64,000 nt of DNA from Streptomyces bacillaris (lineage in GTDB: Bacteria; Actinomycetota; Actinomycetes; Streptomycetales; Streptomycetaceae): assembly GCF_003268675.1 (NCBI RefSeq), contig NZ_CP029378.1, forward strand, positions 3,658,001-3,722,000, in the 5' to 3' direction. The translations under genes and the position numbers were made by a program. Positions 43,275-53,482 of this stretch are shown in pieces; within the stretch, counting starts at the first letter, position 1; every line of letters begins with the position of its first letter. Under the pieces are notes generated by a model. It searched no databases, was not told where the DNA came from, and worked only from the letters and a program-made list of their open reading frames with translations.

Positions 43275-44072
43275 TCAGGCCAGCAGGGGGAGCAGCCCGG
43301 CCAGGTCGGCCCGCTCGCCGCTGGCACTGACCTCGGCGTCCGCCAGGGCCCGCGCCCACTCCGTACGTCCGGTGGCGAGGCGGGCCCAGGTCAGCGGGCC
43401 CGTCTCCACCACGTTGGGCGGGGTGCCCCGGGTGTGCTTGGGGCCGCCGATGCACTGGACCACCGCGAACGGCGGGACGCGCACCTCGACCGAGCCCCCC
43501 GGGGCCCGGTCCGCGAGGGTGTCCGCCAGCAGCCGGGTGCAGGCGGCCAGCGCCTGCCGGTCGTACGGGATCTCCAGCCCGAGCGCCTCGTTCAGGTCGT
43601 CCGTGTGGACGGTCAGCTCGACGGTCCGGGTCACCAGGACGTCGGCCAGCCGCATCGAGCCGACCCGGGTGGTCAGCAGCCGGTCCCCCGTGCCGGAGGC
43701 CGGGACGTCCGCGAGGAACCCGGCCTCCACCTCCCCGTACAGCGCGAGGAGATCGGGGTGTCCGGCGGACGGGGGCGGGGCCGTGGCGTCCCTGACGGCT
43801 GCCGCGACGGCCGGTGCCCACTCCAGGAGGGTGGTCGCGGGCTTGGGTCCGGGCGGCTCCGGCAGGGCCAGGTCCCGGCTGACCGCGCCGAGCCCCAGCG
43901 CGATGTGCGCGACCAGATCACGCACCGTCCAGCCGTCGAGCCGGGTCGGCCGGGCGAGCTGATCGGGCGTCAACGCACGTACGGCGTCGCGGACATGGCC
44001 GAACTGGGCGAGGACCGCCGTCCGGGTCCTGAGGTGGTCGTAGGCGCGCGGGCGCTTCTTGGCCGGGGGCAT
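43275..44072 (-). CDS. Mycothiol-dependent maleylpyruvate isomerase/sterol-carrier family protein
   Basis: A 265-residue protein. The N-terminal DinB/MDMPI fold carries ARPTRLDGWTVRDLVAHIAL with its metal-type His, and a second block VTRTVELTVHTDDLNEALGL. The C-terminal 90 residues form a sterol-carrier-like domain. Such proteins are thought to use mycothiol, the actinobacterial thiol, but the substrate is unknown. ATG 44072 (MPPAKKRPRAY) is ten bases after the M23 gene, indicating an operon. Confidence 0.75.
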   Translation of the reverse strand: MPPAKKRPRAYDHLRTRTAVLAQFGHVRDAVRALTPDQLARPTRLDGWTVRDLVAHIALGLGAVSRDLALPEPPGPKPATTLLEWAPAVAAAVRDATAPPPSAGHPDLLALYGEVEAGFLADVPASGTGDRLLTTRVGSMRLADVLVTRTVELTVHTDDLNEALGLEIPYDRQALAACTRLLADTLADRAPGGSVEVRVPPFAVVQCIGGPKHTRGTPPNVVETGPLTWARLATGRTEWARALADAEVSASGERADLAGLLPLLA

Positions 44073-44082
44073 GGGGCCGAGA

Positions 44083-45042
44083 CTAACCGGCCCCACCGAC
44101 AACGCCGGGCCGCCCGTCCCGTACGCCCCGGTCCCCGGCACGGTCCGGGGCCTTCACGGCGTCCTCGGCCTTCACGGCGTCCCCGGCCTCCACCGCATCC
44201 ACCGCATCCACCGCATCCACCGCATCCACCGTGAACGTCTCGCCGTTCGCCGGGACTCCGACGCCCCGCCAGGTGAACGGGACGCCCCGGGCCGCGTCCG
44301 GGTCGGGGCCGTCCATGAGGTGGAAGTGGAGGTGGGGTTCGGTGGTGTTGCCGGAGTTCCCCACGCGCCCGATCTCCTGCCCGGCCCGGACCGTGTCCCC
44401 GGCCTTCACCGTCAGCGAGCCGCGCCGGATGTGGGCGTAGACGGCGTACGTCCCCTCCCCGAGGTCCAGGATCACGTGATTGCCGATGATCCGCCGCGCG
44501 CCGAGCATGTCCCGTACGGCGCCCTCGATCAGCATCAGGTAGGCGAGCGCGGGCAGCGAGTTGCGGCTCAAGTGGTCCCGCTGTCCGTCGCTCGCCCGAA
44601 CCACCGTGGCGTCGGCCACCGCGAGCAGCGGGGCGCCGAAGGCCGGGAAGTCGCGGTTGCGGCGGGCGACCGGCCAGAAGAGGCGGAACGGGGGGCGGGC
44701 GGGAGGCTCGCCGTCACCGGTCTCGGGCTCGGCCACGATGTCGATCGCATACGTCTGCCCGTAGACATGCGTCCCATGGCTCGGCACCTTGTCCGCCGGG
44801 CTGTTCAGAGCGGACCAGCGGCCGGTCACCGGAGGGTCGACCTCCACGGCGGGACGGTCCCCCAGCGCCTCCTTCGGGCCGCTGCGGCTCAGCGTGAACC
44901 CGATGACCACGGCCAGCGCCGCGGGCACGAAGGTCAGGCCGAAGGGCAGCAGCGGCTCGGCGAGGACCCCGACGAGCACCAGCGCCACGAAGACGAGCCA
45001 GCACACGCGGTAGAGCACCATCATGGCTTTGCGGACGAACAT
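44083..45042 (-). CDS. Membrane-anchored M23 (LytM) metallopeptidase
   Basis: A 319-residue protein with two N-terminal transmembrane segments (about 10-55) and an M23 domain (about 95-250) bearing SHGTHVYGQTYAIDIV and HLHFHLMDG, so zinc ligands appear complete. The C-terminal tail has a 9-bp tandem repeat giving VDAVDAVDAVDA and related units. A wall-remodelling or lipoprotein-processing role is likely. It lies in an apparent ArsR-M23-MDMPI-META operon, 28 bases after the regulator. Confidence 0.82.
   Translation of the reverse strand: MFVRKAMMVLYRVCWLVFVALVLVGVLAEPLLPFGLTFVPAALAVVIGFTLSRSGPKEALGDRPAVEVDPPVTGRWSALNSPADKVPSHGTHVYGQTYAIDIVAEPETGDGEPPARPPFRLFWPVARRNRDFPAFGAPLLAVADATVVRASDGQRDHLSRNSLPALAYLMLIEGAVRDMLGARRIIGNHVILDLGEGTYAVYAHIRRGSLTVKAGDTVRAGQEIGRVGNSGNTTEPHLHFHLMDGPDPDAARGVPFTWRGVGVPANGETFTVDAVDAVDAVDAVEAGDAVKAEDAVKAPDRAGDRGVRDGRPGVVGGAG
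44193..44229 (-). repeat. 9-bp tandem repeat in the M23 gene
   Basis: CCGCATCCA is repeated four times, adding VDA units to the C-terminal tail without breaking the frame. Neighbouring imperfect CCTTCACGGCGTC copies extend the low-complexity region. Confidence 0.85.
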
Positions 45043-45070
45043 GATCGCTTCCCCCTGTTTCCGGTCGGTT

Positions 45071-45616
45071 CTACGGCACCGCCGCCGTCAGCACCACCAG
45101 CAGCGGCACCACCCGGACGGCGGGCACCTCGTACCGGCCGCGGCCGGTCGTGTGGAGCCAGCCCGCGCCGGTCAGCTGGCGCAGATGGTGGTAGATCTGG
45201 CCGGTGGTCCCGACCGCGTCGAGCGCGGCCAGCTCGGCGGCCGTGCGGCGGCCGCCGAGGATCTCGCGGAGCAGGCGCAGCCGTACGGGATGGCCGAGCG
45301 CGGCGAGCGCGTCCGCGGCCGCCGATCCGCCGTCGGACGGGTCCTCGCCGTCCTCGCCCTCCCCGTCGAGCAGGGCCCCGGTGAAGGCGCCGTACTGCCA
45401 CTCGTACTGCTCGCCGGTCGGCAGCCGGACCGCTCCCGTGAAGAGCACTCCCCCGTCGGCCCCGGCCTCCCCGGCCGCCGCGAGCTGCTGCTTCAGCCCG
45501 TTGAGCGCCCAGAAGTCACCGTCACCCAGCCGGGGGGACCCGCCGTTCTCGCGGTCCTGCCGTTCCAGCGCCGTGAGCCGCCGCTCCAGCTCGGCGACCC
45601 GCTGCTCCAGCTCCAT
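45071..45616 (-). CDS. ArsR-type helix-turn-helix regulator
   Basis: A 181-residue regulator. The N terminus is a coiled coil (ELEQRVAELERRLTALERQ); a winged helix-turn-helix follows at about 100-165 (LAALGHPVRLRLLREILGGR, then a GTTGQIYHHLRQLTGAGWLH segment). The C terminus is hydrophobic (VRVVPLLVVLTAAVP). No metal-binding cysteines of classical ArsR are present. It leads the block of M23, MDMPI and META genes and may control them. An inverted TACGTAATTACGTA sequence sits directly upstream (45628-45641), a probable autoregulatory operator. Confidence 0.8.
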   Translation of the reverse strand: MELEQRVAELERRLTALERQDRENGGSPRLGDGDFWALNGLKQQLAAAGEAGADGGVLFTGAVRLPTGEQYEWQYGAFTGALLDGEGEDGEDPSDGGSAAADALAALGHPVRLRLLREILGGRRTAAELAALDAVGTTGQIYHHLRQLTGAGWLHTTGRGRYEVPAVRVVPLLVVLTAAVP

Positions 45617-45627
45617 GACACCAACCT

Positions 45628-45641
45628 TACGTAATTACGTA
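45628..45641 (-). promoter_or_regulatory. Palindromic operator upstream of the ArsR-type gene
   Basis: TTACGTAATTACGTAA, a perfect palindrome spanning 45627-45642 and centred on AATT, lies 11 bases before the start codon. It is AT-rich in a GC-rich setting and is the most likely binding site of the adjacent regulator. Confidence 0.65.
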
Positions 45642-45672
45642 ATCTCCGACAAGCGGACGGGAGGAAAGGCCG

Positions 45673-45705
45673 AAGCCCCCGCCCGGACGGACCGGGCGGG
45701 GGCTT
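45673..45705 (-). terminator. Terminator of purSQL
   Basis: AAGCCCCCGCCCGG / CCGGGCGGGGGCTT with a 5-base loop lies 35 bases after the purL stop and continues into CGGCCTTTCC on the minus strand. Confidence 0.8.
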
Positions 45706-45739
45706 GGGATGTGCGCGGGGTACGGGCGGTGACTCCGGC

Positions 45740-47985
<2,246 letters not shown>

Positions 47986-47989
<4 letters not shown>

Positions 47990-48666
47990 GCGTTGACCAG
48001 CTTCTTGATGATCGAGGTGAAGAAACCGAGGCCGTCGGTGCGGCCGGTGCCGATGAGCGGCTCCACGGCGTGCTCCGGGTGCGGCATCAGGCCGACGATG
48101 TTGCCCGCCGCGTTGGTGATGCCCGCGATGTCGCGGAGCGAGCCGTTGGGGTTGCCGTCCAGGTAGCGGAAGGCGACCCGGCCCTCGGCCTCCAGCTCGT
48201 CGAGCGTGCGCTCGTCGGCGGTGTACCGGCCGTCCATGTTCTTGAGCGGGACCCGGATCTCCTGGCCCGCGCTGTAGTCGGCGGTCCAGGCGGTCTCAGC
48301 GTTCTCCACCCGCAGCTTCTGGTCGCGGCAGATGAAGTGCAGGTGGTTGTTGCGCAGCATCGCGCCGGGCAGCAGGTGCGCCTCGGTCAGGATCTGGAAG
48401 CCGTTGCAGATGCCGAGGACCGGCAGACCGGCCTTCGCCTGCTCGATGATCGTCTCCATCACCGGCGAGAAGCGCGAGATGGCTCCGGCCCGGAGGTAGT
48501 CCCCGTAGGAGAAGCCACCGGCCAGGACGACCGCGTCGACCTGGTGCAGATCCTTGTCGCGGTGCCAGAGCGATACGGGCTCCGCGCCCGCGATGCGGAC
48601 GGCGCGCAGGGCGTCCTGATCGTCGAGGGTGCCGGGAAAAGTGACGACGCCGATACGGGTGGTCAC
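47986..48666 (-). CDS. purQ: Phosphoribosylformylglycinamidine synthase subunit PurQ
   Basis: A 226-residue class I glutamine amidotransferase supplying ammonia to PurL. The nucleophile elbow is GLPVLGICNGFQILTEAHLL (Cys near residue 86), the oxyanion/FGAR contact region is VLAGGFSYGDYLRAGAI, and the His/Glu pair is in MPHPEHAVEP. Overlaps with purS and purL are four bases each. Confidence 0.97.
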
Positions 48667-48920
48667 TTCTCCTCCTCCACCTTCACGACGAAGTCCTCGA
48701 TGACGGTGTTGGCGAGGAAGGTCTCGGCCATCTCGTTAATACGGGCGAGGGCGGCGTCGTCGACCGGCCCCTCGACCTCCAGCTCGAAACGCTTTCCCTG
48801 ACGAACGTCCGCGATTCCCTCGAAGCCGAGACGGGGCAGCGCACGCTGCACCGCCTGTCCCTGCGGGTCGAGGATCTCCGGCTTGAGCATGACGTCGACT
48901 ACGACGCGTGCCACTGGCAC
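48663..48920 (-). CDS. purS: Phosphoribosylformylglycinamidine synthase subunit PurS
   Basis: An 85-residue bridging subunit of the PurSQL complex. Sequence ARVVVDVMLKPEILDPQGQA and VEGPVDDAALARINEMAETF match the family. The GTG or ATG choice is not critical; translation MPVARVV is used. It is the first gene of the purSQL operon, with 450 bases of non-coding DNA upstream that should hold its promoter. Confidence 0.95.
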   Translation of the reverse strand: MPVARVVVDVMLKPEILDPQGQAVQRALPRLGFEGIADVRQGKRFELEVEGPVDDAALARINEMAETFLANTVIEDFVVKVEEEK

Positions 48921-49370
48921 TCCCGGTGTGGTGGTGTGGTGCGGCTGTCTCTCCGGGGGGTTCCCCAGACCCCCGCGGGTCCACTCAGCGTACCTGCCCG
49001 AAATTTCTACGCGGGTAGATATGAGACGGAACGGATACAGAACGGATACGGCGGCCGGACCCCCGCAGGTCCGGCGCAGATCACACAGGTCCGGCGTAGA
49101 TCACATCGGGATATCAGCCACGACAACAGGCAGGAAAAGTCCTGGGAAAGAATCGCGCCGGGGATTGCGCCCGGACACGCGGAGGCAATTGGCTGGGCTT
49201 CACAGTGCGGTGCCCGCCGCTGTACAAATGATTACCGGGGAAAACAGCATTGCCCCCCGGGGAACACCGGAACAGTCGACATCCGTCGATCCGTATCCGC
49301 CTAACAGCCGGAAGGCCGGCCCATCGGCACACGCCCGACGCGCCGAAGCCGTAGGAAAGGACCGATATCC
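48921..49370. other. 450-base region between divergent purS and lsr2
   Basis: No gene. It is somewhat less GC-rich than its surroundings near 49130-49260 (AATTGGC, ACAAATGATTACC), as expected of promoters, but I cannot place boxes with confidence. Direct copies of CAGATCACA-type sequence occur near 49076-49107 (GCAGATCACACAGGTCCGGC and GTAGATCACATCGG). Confidence 0.4.
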
Positions 49371-49706
49371 GTGGCTCAGCGCGTAGTGGTTACGCTCTCC
49401 GACGACATCGACGGGGGAACAGCGGCGGAAACGGTCACCTTCGCCCTGGACGGGAAGACGTACGAGATCGACCTCAATCCCGCCAACGCCAAGAAACTGC
49501 GGAAGACGCTGGCGCCTTACATGGCGGCCGGTCGAAAGCAGACAAATGCCGGTAAGCACGGCAGGACCCCCGCCTCGTACCGCCACACCTCCCTGGCCCC
49601 GGACCCCGCGGCCGTCCGCGCCTGGGCCCGCTCGCACCGCATGGAGGTGCCGGCCCGCGGCCGCATCCCGAAGAAGGTCTACGAGGCGTTCAACGCGTCG
49701 GTGTGA
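49371..49706 (+). CDS. lsr2: Lsr2-family nucleoid-associated protein
   Basis: A 111-residue Lsr2 protein, the actinobacterial counterpart of H-NS, which silences AT-rich and horizontally acquired DNA. The N-terminal oligomerisation domain is AQRVVVTLSDDIDGGTAAET onward; the C-terminal DNA-binding domain includes VRAWARSHRMEVPARGRIPK, where RGR inserts into the AT minor groove. Length and both domains are standard. Streptomyces often has two Lsr2 paralogues; which one this is cannot be told here. Confidence 0.95.
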   Translation: MAQRVVVTLSDDIDGGTAAETVTFALDGKTYEIDLNPANAKKLRKTLAPYMAAGRKQTNAGKHGRTPASYRHTSLAPDPAAVRAWARSHRMEVPARGRIPKKVYEAFNASV

Positions 49707-49741
49707 GGCGCGGCTTCGCGGCGGTCCGGGGCCGGGCCCAG

Positions 49742-49790
49742 GGCTCCCCGCGTCCGGCCTCACACCCCGTCAGGCCGGTCGCGGGGAGCC
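49742..49790 (+). terminator. Terminator of lsr2
   Basis: A long hairpin GGCTCCCCGCG..CCGGCCT / AGGCCGG..CGCGGGGAGCC with one mismatch lies 35 bases after the stop codon. Confidence 0.7.
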
Positions 49791-49873
49791 GACTTGCGCT
49801 ACACCCCCGCAGGTCGGCTAGAGTCTGGAGCACGCCGAGGGGCAAGGCCGAAAGGCCGAACCCCCAGCAGCGT

Positions 49874-49945
49874 GCGGGTGTAGTTCAGTAGCAGAACATC
49901 CCCCTTCCAGGGGGAAGGCGCAGTGTGCAATTCCTGTCACCCGCT
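49874..49945 (+). tRNA. Noncanonical tRNA-Gly (TCC)
   Basis: Acceptor GCGGGTG/CACCCGC and anticodon stem TCCCC/GGGGA with loop CTTCCAG give a tRNA-Gly(TCC). The D loop reads AGTAGCA, with A instead of G18, and the T-arm consensus GTTCRANTC is replaced by GTGCAATTC, with G at position 55. In the canonical register the T stem pairs poorly; shifted by one base it has four pairs. CCA is not encoded. A possible -10 box TAGAGT lies at 49819. These changes match those of tRNA-Gly used for peptidoglycan bridges in staphylococci. Confidence 0.85.
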
Positions 49946-49967
49946 CCGCACGACTCTTCGGACCACT

Positions 49968-50005
49968 CCGGTGGATCAGGTAGAGTAGTGATCGCTCCAC
50001 CGGTG
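49968..50005 (+). promoter_or_regulatory. Inverted repeat around the -10 box of tRNA-Gly(GCC)
   Basis: CCGGTGGA (49968-49975) and TCCACCGG (49998-50005) flank a TAGAGT -10-like box at 49982-49987, about 40 bases before tRNA-Gly copy 1. It may be a terminator for the preceding tRNA-Gly(TCC), a regulatory hairpin, or both. Confidence 0.45.
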
Positions 50006-50025
50006 AAAGCCGAGTGGCTGCACTG

Positions 50026-50097
50026 CGGACGTAGCTCAGTTGGTAGAGCGCAACCTTGCCAAGGTTGAGGTCGCCAGTTCGAACCTGGTCGTCCGCT
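50026..50097 (+). tRNA. tRNA-Gly (GCC), copy 1
   Basis: A 72-base cloverleaf with anticodon GCC in TTGCCAA, canonical D loop AGTGGTA and T arm CCAGTTCGAACCTGG. It differs from copy 2 (54356) by one fewer T in the D loop. Confidence 0.95.
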
Positions 50098-50106
50098 CCA
50101 GAAAGA

Positions 50107-50140
50107 CAGAGGCCCTGATCGATTTCGATCAGGGCCTCTG
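50107..50140 (+). terminator. Terminator of tRNA-Gly copy 1
   Basis: CAGAGGCCCTGATC / GATCAGGGCCTCTG with a 6-base loop. Confidence 0.8.
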
Positions 50141-50238
50141 TCGTATCCGCTCCTCCTTCCCCCCGCCATGACGTTTGTCATGGGCACTGGTGACAGCGCG
50201 CACTGCTCGCGGGCCCGCTCCGGCGGAACGCTTGAAGC

Positions 50239-51258
50239 ATGACCAGCGACGACTTTCTCAGCGACCGGGCGGCCCGTCCCGTGGTGGACGGTCCCGTGAT
50301 CGAGGCGGACGGGGTCCGCCGCAGCTACCAGGACGGCTTCGAGGCCGTCTCCGGGGTCTCCTTCTCCGTGGCCCGCGGCGAACTCTTCGCCCTCCTCGGG
50401 ACGAACGGCGCGGGCAAGACCTCCACCGTCGAACTCCTGGAGGGCCTGGCCCGCCCGACCGCCGGGTCGATCAGGGTCCTGGGCCACGACCCGTACCGCG
50501 AGCGCGCCGCCGTCCGGCCCCGGACCGGGGTGATGCTCCAGGAGGGCGGCTTCCCCTCCGACCTCACCGTCCTGGAGACCGCGCGGATGTGGTCGGCGTG
50601 CACCACCGGCGCCCGGGCCGCCGCCGAGGCCCTGGAGATGGTCGGCCTGAGCAGCCGGGCCCGGGTGCGGGTCAAGCAGCTCTCCGGCGGGGAGAAGCGG
50701 CGCCTCGACCTGGCGCTGGCCCTGACCTCGCGGCCCGAGGTGCTCTTCCTGGACGAGCCGACGACGGGGCTGGACGCGGAGGGGCGGCGCGACACCTGGG
50801 ACCTGATCCGGGCGCTCCGGGCCGACGGCACGACCGTCCTGCTGACCACGCACTACCTGGAGGAGGCCGAAGCCCTCGCGGACCGGCTGGCGATCATGCA
50901 CCAGGGGCAGATCGTGACGGCCGGGACCACCGCCGAGGTCACGGCGTCGCAGCCCGCCAGGATCCGGTTCACGCTGCCCGACGACGTACCGGCAGGGCGC
51001 CTTCCGCTCTCGCTGCGGGCGGGCGCGGACGGGCCGCGGGTCGAGATCCGCACCGCCGCGCTCCAGGAGTCGCTGCACGAACTGCTCGGCTGGGCACAGG
51101 AGTCGGGCGTCCGGCTGATCGGGCTCGACGCCCGCTCCGCATCGCTGGAGGAGGCGTTCCTCCAGATCGCGAACACCCAGCTCCGCTCCCGGTCCGAGGA
51201 CCCGCGCGGGGCGGGGGCCGGGACCACGGACACGACGAAGAAGAAGGTGACGGCATGA
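50239..51258 (+). CDS. ABC transporter ATP-binding protein (drug-export type)
   Basis: A 339-residue ABC ATPase. Walker A is LLGTNGAGKTSTVELLEG (about 51-68), the signature is KQLSGGEKRRLDLALAL (about 150-166) and Walker B VLFLDEPTTGLDAEGRR follows. The C-terminal 100 residues are the extension seen in DrrA/CcmA-type exporters. ATG 50239 is preceded by a GCGGAACGC region. The stop overlaps the permease start (ATGA). It forms a unit with the permease, histidine kinase and regulator downstream. Confidence 0.92.
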   Translation: MTSDDFLSDRAARPVVDGPVIEADGVRRSYQDGFEAVSGVSFSVARGELFALLGTNGAGKTSTVELLEGLARPTAGSIRVLGHDPYRERAAVRPRTGVMLQEGGFPSDLTVLETARMWSACTTGARAAAEALEMVGLSSRARVRVKQLSGGEKRRLDLALALTSRPEVLFLDEPTTGLDAEGRRDTWDLIRALRADGTTVLLTTHYLEEAEALADRLAIMHQGQIVTAGTTAEVTASQPARIRFTLPDDVPAGRLPLSLRAGADGPRVEIRTAALQESLHELLGWAQESGVRLIGLDARSASLEEAFLQIANTQLRSRSEDPRGAGAGTTDTTKKKVTA

Positions 51259-52079
51259 CCACGCCCACCGTCCTCGCGGACGACCGCACGGCCCCGCGCC
51301 GCTCCCCCTCGAAGGGATCCGCCTCCGGGCGGCGGCTGGCCGCCCTCGCCCGCGCCGAGCTGATCCTGCTGGTCCGCAACCGGTCCGCGATCTTCCTGGC
51401 CCTGGTGCTGCCGGTCGTGATGATCTTCTCGATCCGGGCCTCACTCCAGCAGATCGACCTCGCCGGCACCGGGCTCTCCATCGCGGGCGCCGCGCTCACC
51501 GGCGGGATCGGCATCGTGCTGGTCCAGGTGGTCTACATGAACCTCGTCACCGGTTACGTCACCCGGCGCGAGGAACTGGTCCTCAAGCGGCTGCGCACCG
51601 GCGAGGTCACCGACCGCGAGATCCTCACCGCCACCGCCCTGCCCTCCGTGGCCCTCGCGCTCCTCCAGTGCGTGCTGCTGGTCGTGGCCGGGGCGATCGC
51701 CTTCGACCTGACCGCCCCGAAGCGGCCGGAGCTGTTCCTGCTGGGGCTGCTGGTGGGCTTCGTGATGATGGCCGCGCTGGCCGCCGCGACCTCCGCGATG
51801 ACCCGTACGGTCCAGACCTCGCAGCTCACCACGTTGCCGCTGTTCTTCGTCTCGCTCTTCGGCTCCGGGATCTTCGTCCCGCTGGACGTCTTCCCGGACC
51901 GGCTGGCCTCGGTGCTCGAACTCCTGCCGCTGACCGGGGTGATGACCCTCGTACGGCACGGCTGGCTCGGCAACGCGGAGACCGGTGACCTGCTCACGGC
52001 CGGGGTGGCGGCGCTGGCCTGGACCGGGTTCGCGGTGTTTGCTGTGCAGCGGTGGTTCCGCTGGGACCCGCGCGGCTGA
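51255..52079 (+). CDS. ABC-2 type transporter permease
   Basis: A 274-residue membrane protein with six predicted helices (first at about 40-60) and the ABC-2 pattern near VLELLPLTGVMTLVRHGWLG. It is the translationally coupled membrane partner of the ATPase. The exported substrate is unknown; antibiotics or lipids are typical for this class when a DesK/DesR-like pair is adjacent. Confidence 0.92.
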   Translation: MTTPTVLADDRTAPRRSPSKGSASGRRLAALARAELILLVRNRSAIFLALVLPVVMIFSIRASLQQIDLAGTGLSIAGAALTGGIGIVLVQVVYMNLVTGYVTRREELVLKRLRTGEVTDREILTATALPSVALALLQCVLLVVAGAIAFDLTAPKRPELFLLGLLVGFVMMAALAAATSAMTRTVQTSQLTTLPLFFVSLFGSGIFVPLDVFPDRLASVLELLPLTGVMTLVRHGWLGNAETGDLLTAGVAALAWTGFAVFAVQRWFRWDPRG

Positions 52080-52159
52080 GCGGCACGGAGACTCCCCGCG
52101 GGGAGCGGCTGAGCGGCACAGGGTCTCCCCACAGGGGCCGGACGAAGGGGCTGGACGAG

Positions 52160-53482
52160 GTGATCGGTCGGGTACGGGGCTGGCGGCGCGGGTGGCAGGA
52201 GCGGACCAAGCTCCAGCGCATCGACCTCTACACACGGGTCACGCTCTGCTCGCTCCCCTGGGTCTTCCTGCTCTCCTGGGGCCTGCTGCCGCTCGGCGCG
52301 ACCCTGGACCACGGCCCGGTGGCGATGGCCATCGGCGCGGCCTTCTTCGCCGTGAACGCCGTCCAGTGTGTGCTGAGCAACCGCAATGTGGCGCCCGCCT
52401 TCGCCCACTACCGGGGCGCCGAGCCCTTCCCGCCGCGCCGGCTGCGGCTCCCGGCGGCGCTGCTGGTGGTGCTGACCGGGCTGCTGGTGGCCCTCGCGGC
52501 GGTGGGCGGCATCGACGATCCGGGACTCTCCCTGCTGGTGCTGGACCTGCCGCTGGCGTTCACGGTGCCGTACGTGCTGCTCGTCCCCGTCCGCACGTAT
52601 CTGCTGCACTGCGCGGCCTTCGGGGTGGTCGTGCTGGGGCTCCTGGCGGCCGTCGGGGCGCCCGGCGGACTGCTGTTCGGGGCGGCCGTCTCGCTGCTCG
52701 TCGTCGTCCTGCTGGTGCTCGTCTCGACCCGGCCGAGCGCCTGGAGCCTGACGGTGATGTGGCAGGCGGAGGAGGCGCGGGACATGCAGGCGCGGCTGGC
52801 GGTGGCGGAGGAGCGGCTGCGGTTCGGCCGGGACATGCACGACGTGCTGGGCCGGAACCTGGCGGTGATCGCCCTCAAGAGCGAGCTGGCCGTGGAGCTG
52901 GCCCAGCGGGGGAACGCGGCGGCCGTGGACCAGATGGTCGAGGTGCAGCGGATCGCCCGCGCCTCGCAGCAGGAGGTACGCGATGTCGTACGGGGCTACC
53001 GCGAGGCCGACCTGCCCACCGAACTTCTGGGCGCCAAAGGGGTGTTGGAGGCCGCCGGGATCACCTGCACCGTGGCGGGCGCCGACGGCCCGGCGGGGAT
53101 CGGCGCGCCCCCGGCCGTCCAGGCGGCCCTGGGCTGGGTGGTCCGTGAGGCGGCCACCAACGTCCTGCGCCACGGGGACCCCCGGGTCTGCGTGATCCGG
53201 CTGACGACGACGGCGGGCGCGGTGGTGCTGGAGGTCGAGAACGACGGGGCCGGTCCCGGGGCGGGCGAAGGGGACGGTTCCGGGGTGGCCGGTGGCGGTT
53301 CCGGGGCGGCCGGAAGTGGCGGCTCCGGTCTGGCCGGGCTGCGGGAGCGGCTGGCGGCCCTGGGCGGTTCGCTGGAGGCCGGTCCGGCCGGGGACGGCCT
53401 GTTCCGGGTCACGGCGACGATCCCGCTCACGGCCCCGGGCGGGCGCCCCTCTCCCGGAACCCTGTCGACGGAGGACCGATGA
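52160..53482 (+). CDS. DesK-type sensor histidine kinase
   Basis: A protein of 440 residues from GTG 52160 with about five transmembrane segments in the first 175 residues. The HisKA_3 phosphoacceptor region is RFGRDMHDVLGRNLAVIALK (His about 230), and the ATPase domain has ALGWVVREAATNVLRHGDPR and GSGLAGLRERLAALGGSLEA. The frame is open upstream to GTG 52052, which would overlap the permease end by 28 bases, so the start is uncertain. I prefer 52160 because residues before it look unstructured. The end overlaps a small ORF by ATGA. Confidence 0.88.
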   Translation: MIGRVRGWRRGWQERTKLQRIDLYTRVTLCSLPWVFLLSWGLLPLGATLDHGPVAMAIGAAFFAVNAVQCVLSNRNVAPAFAHYRGAEPFPPRRLRLPAALLVVLTGLLVALAAVGGIDDPGLSLLVLDLPLAFTVPYVLLVPVRTYLLHCAAFGVVVLGLLAAVGAPGGLLFGAAVSLLVVVLLVLVSTRPSAWSLTVMWQAEEARDMQARLAVAEERLRFGRDMHDVLGRNLAVIALKSELAVELAQRGNAAAVDQMVEVQRIARASQQEVRDVVRGYREADLPTELLGAKGVLEAAGITCTVAGADGPAGIGAPPAVQAALGWVVREAATNVLRHGDPRVCVIRLTTTAGAVVLEVENDGAGPGAGEGDGSGVAGGGSGAAGSGGSGLAGLRERLAALGGSLEAGPAGDGLFRVTATIPLTAPGGRPSPGTLSTEDR

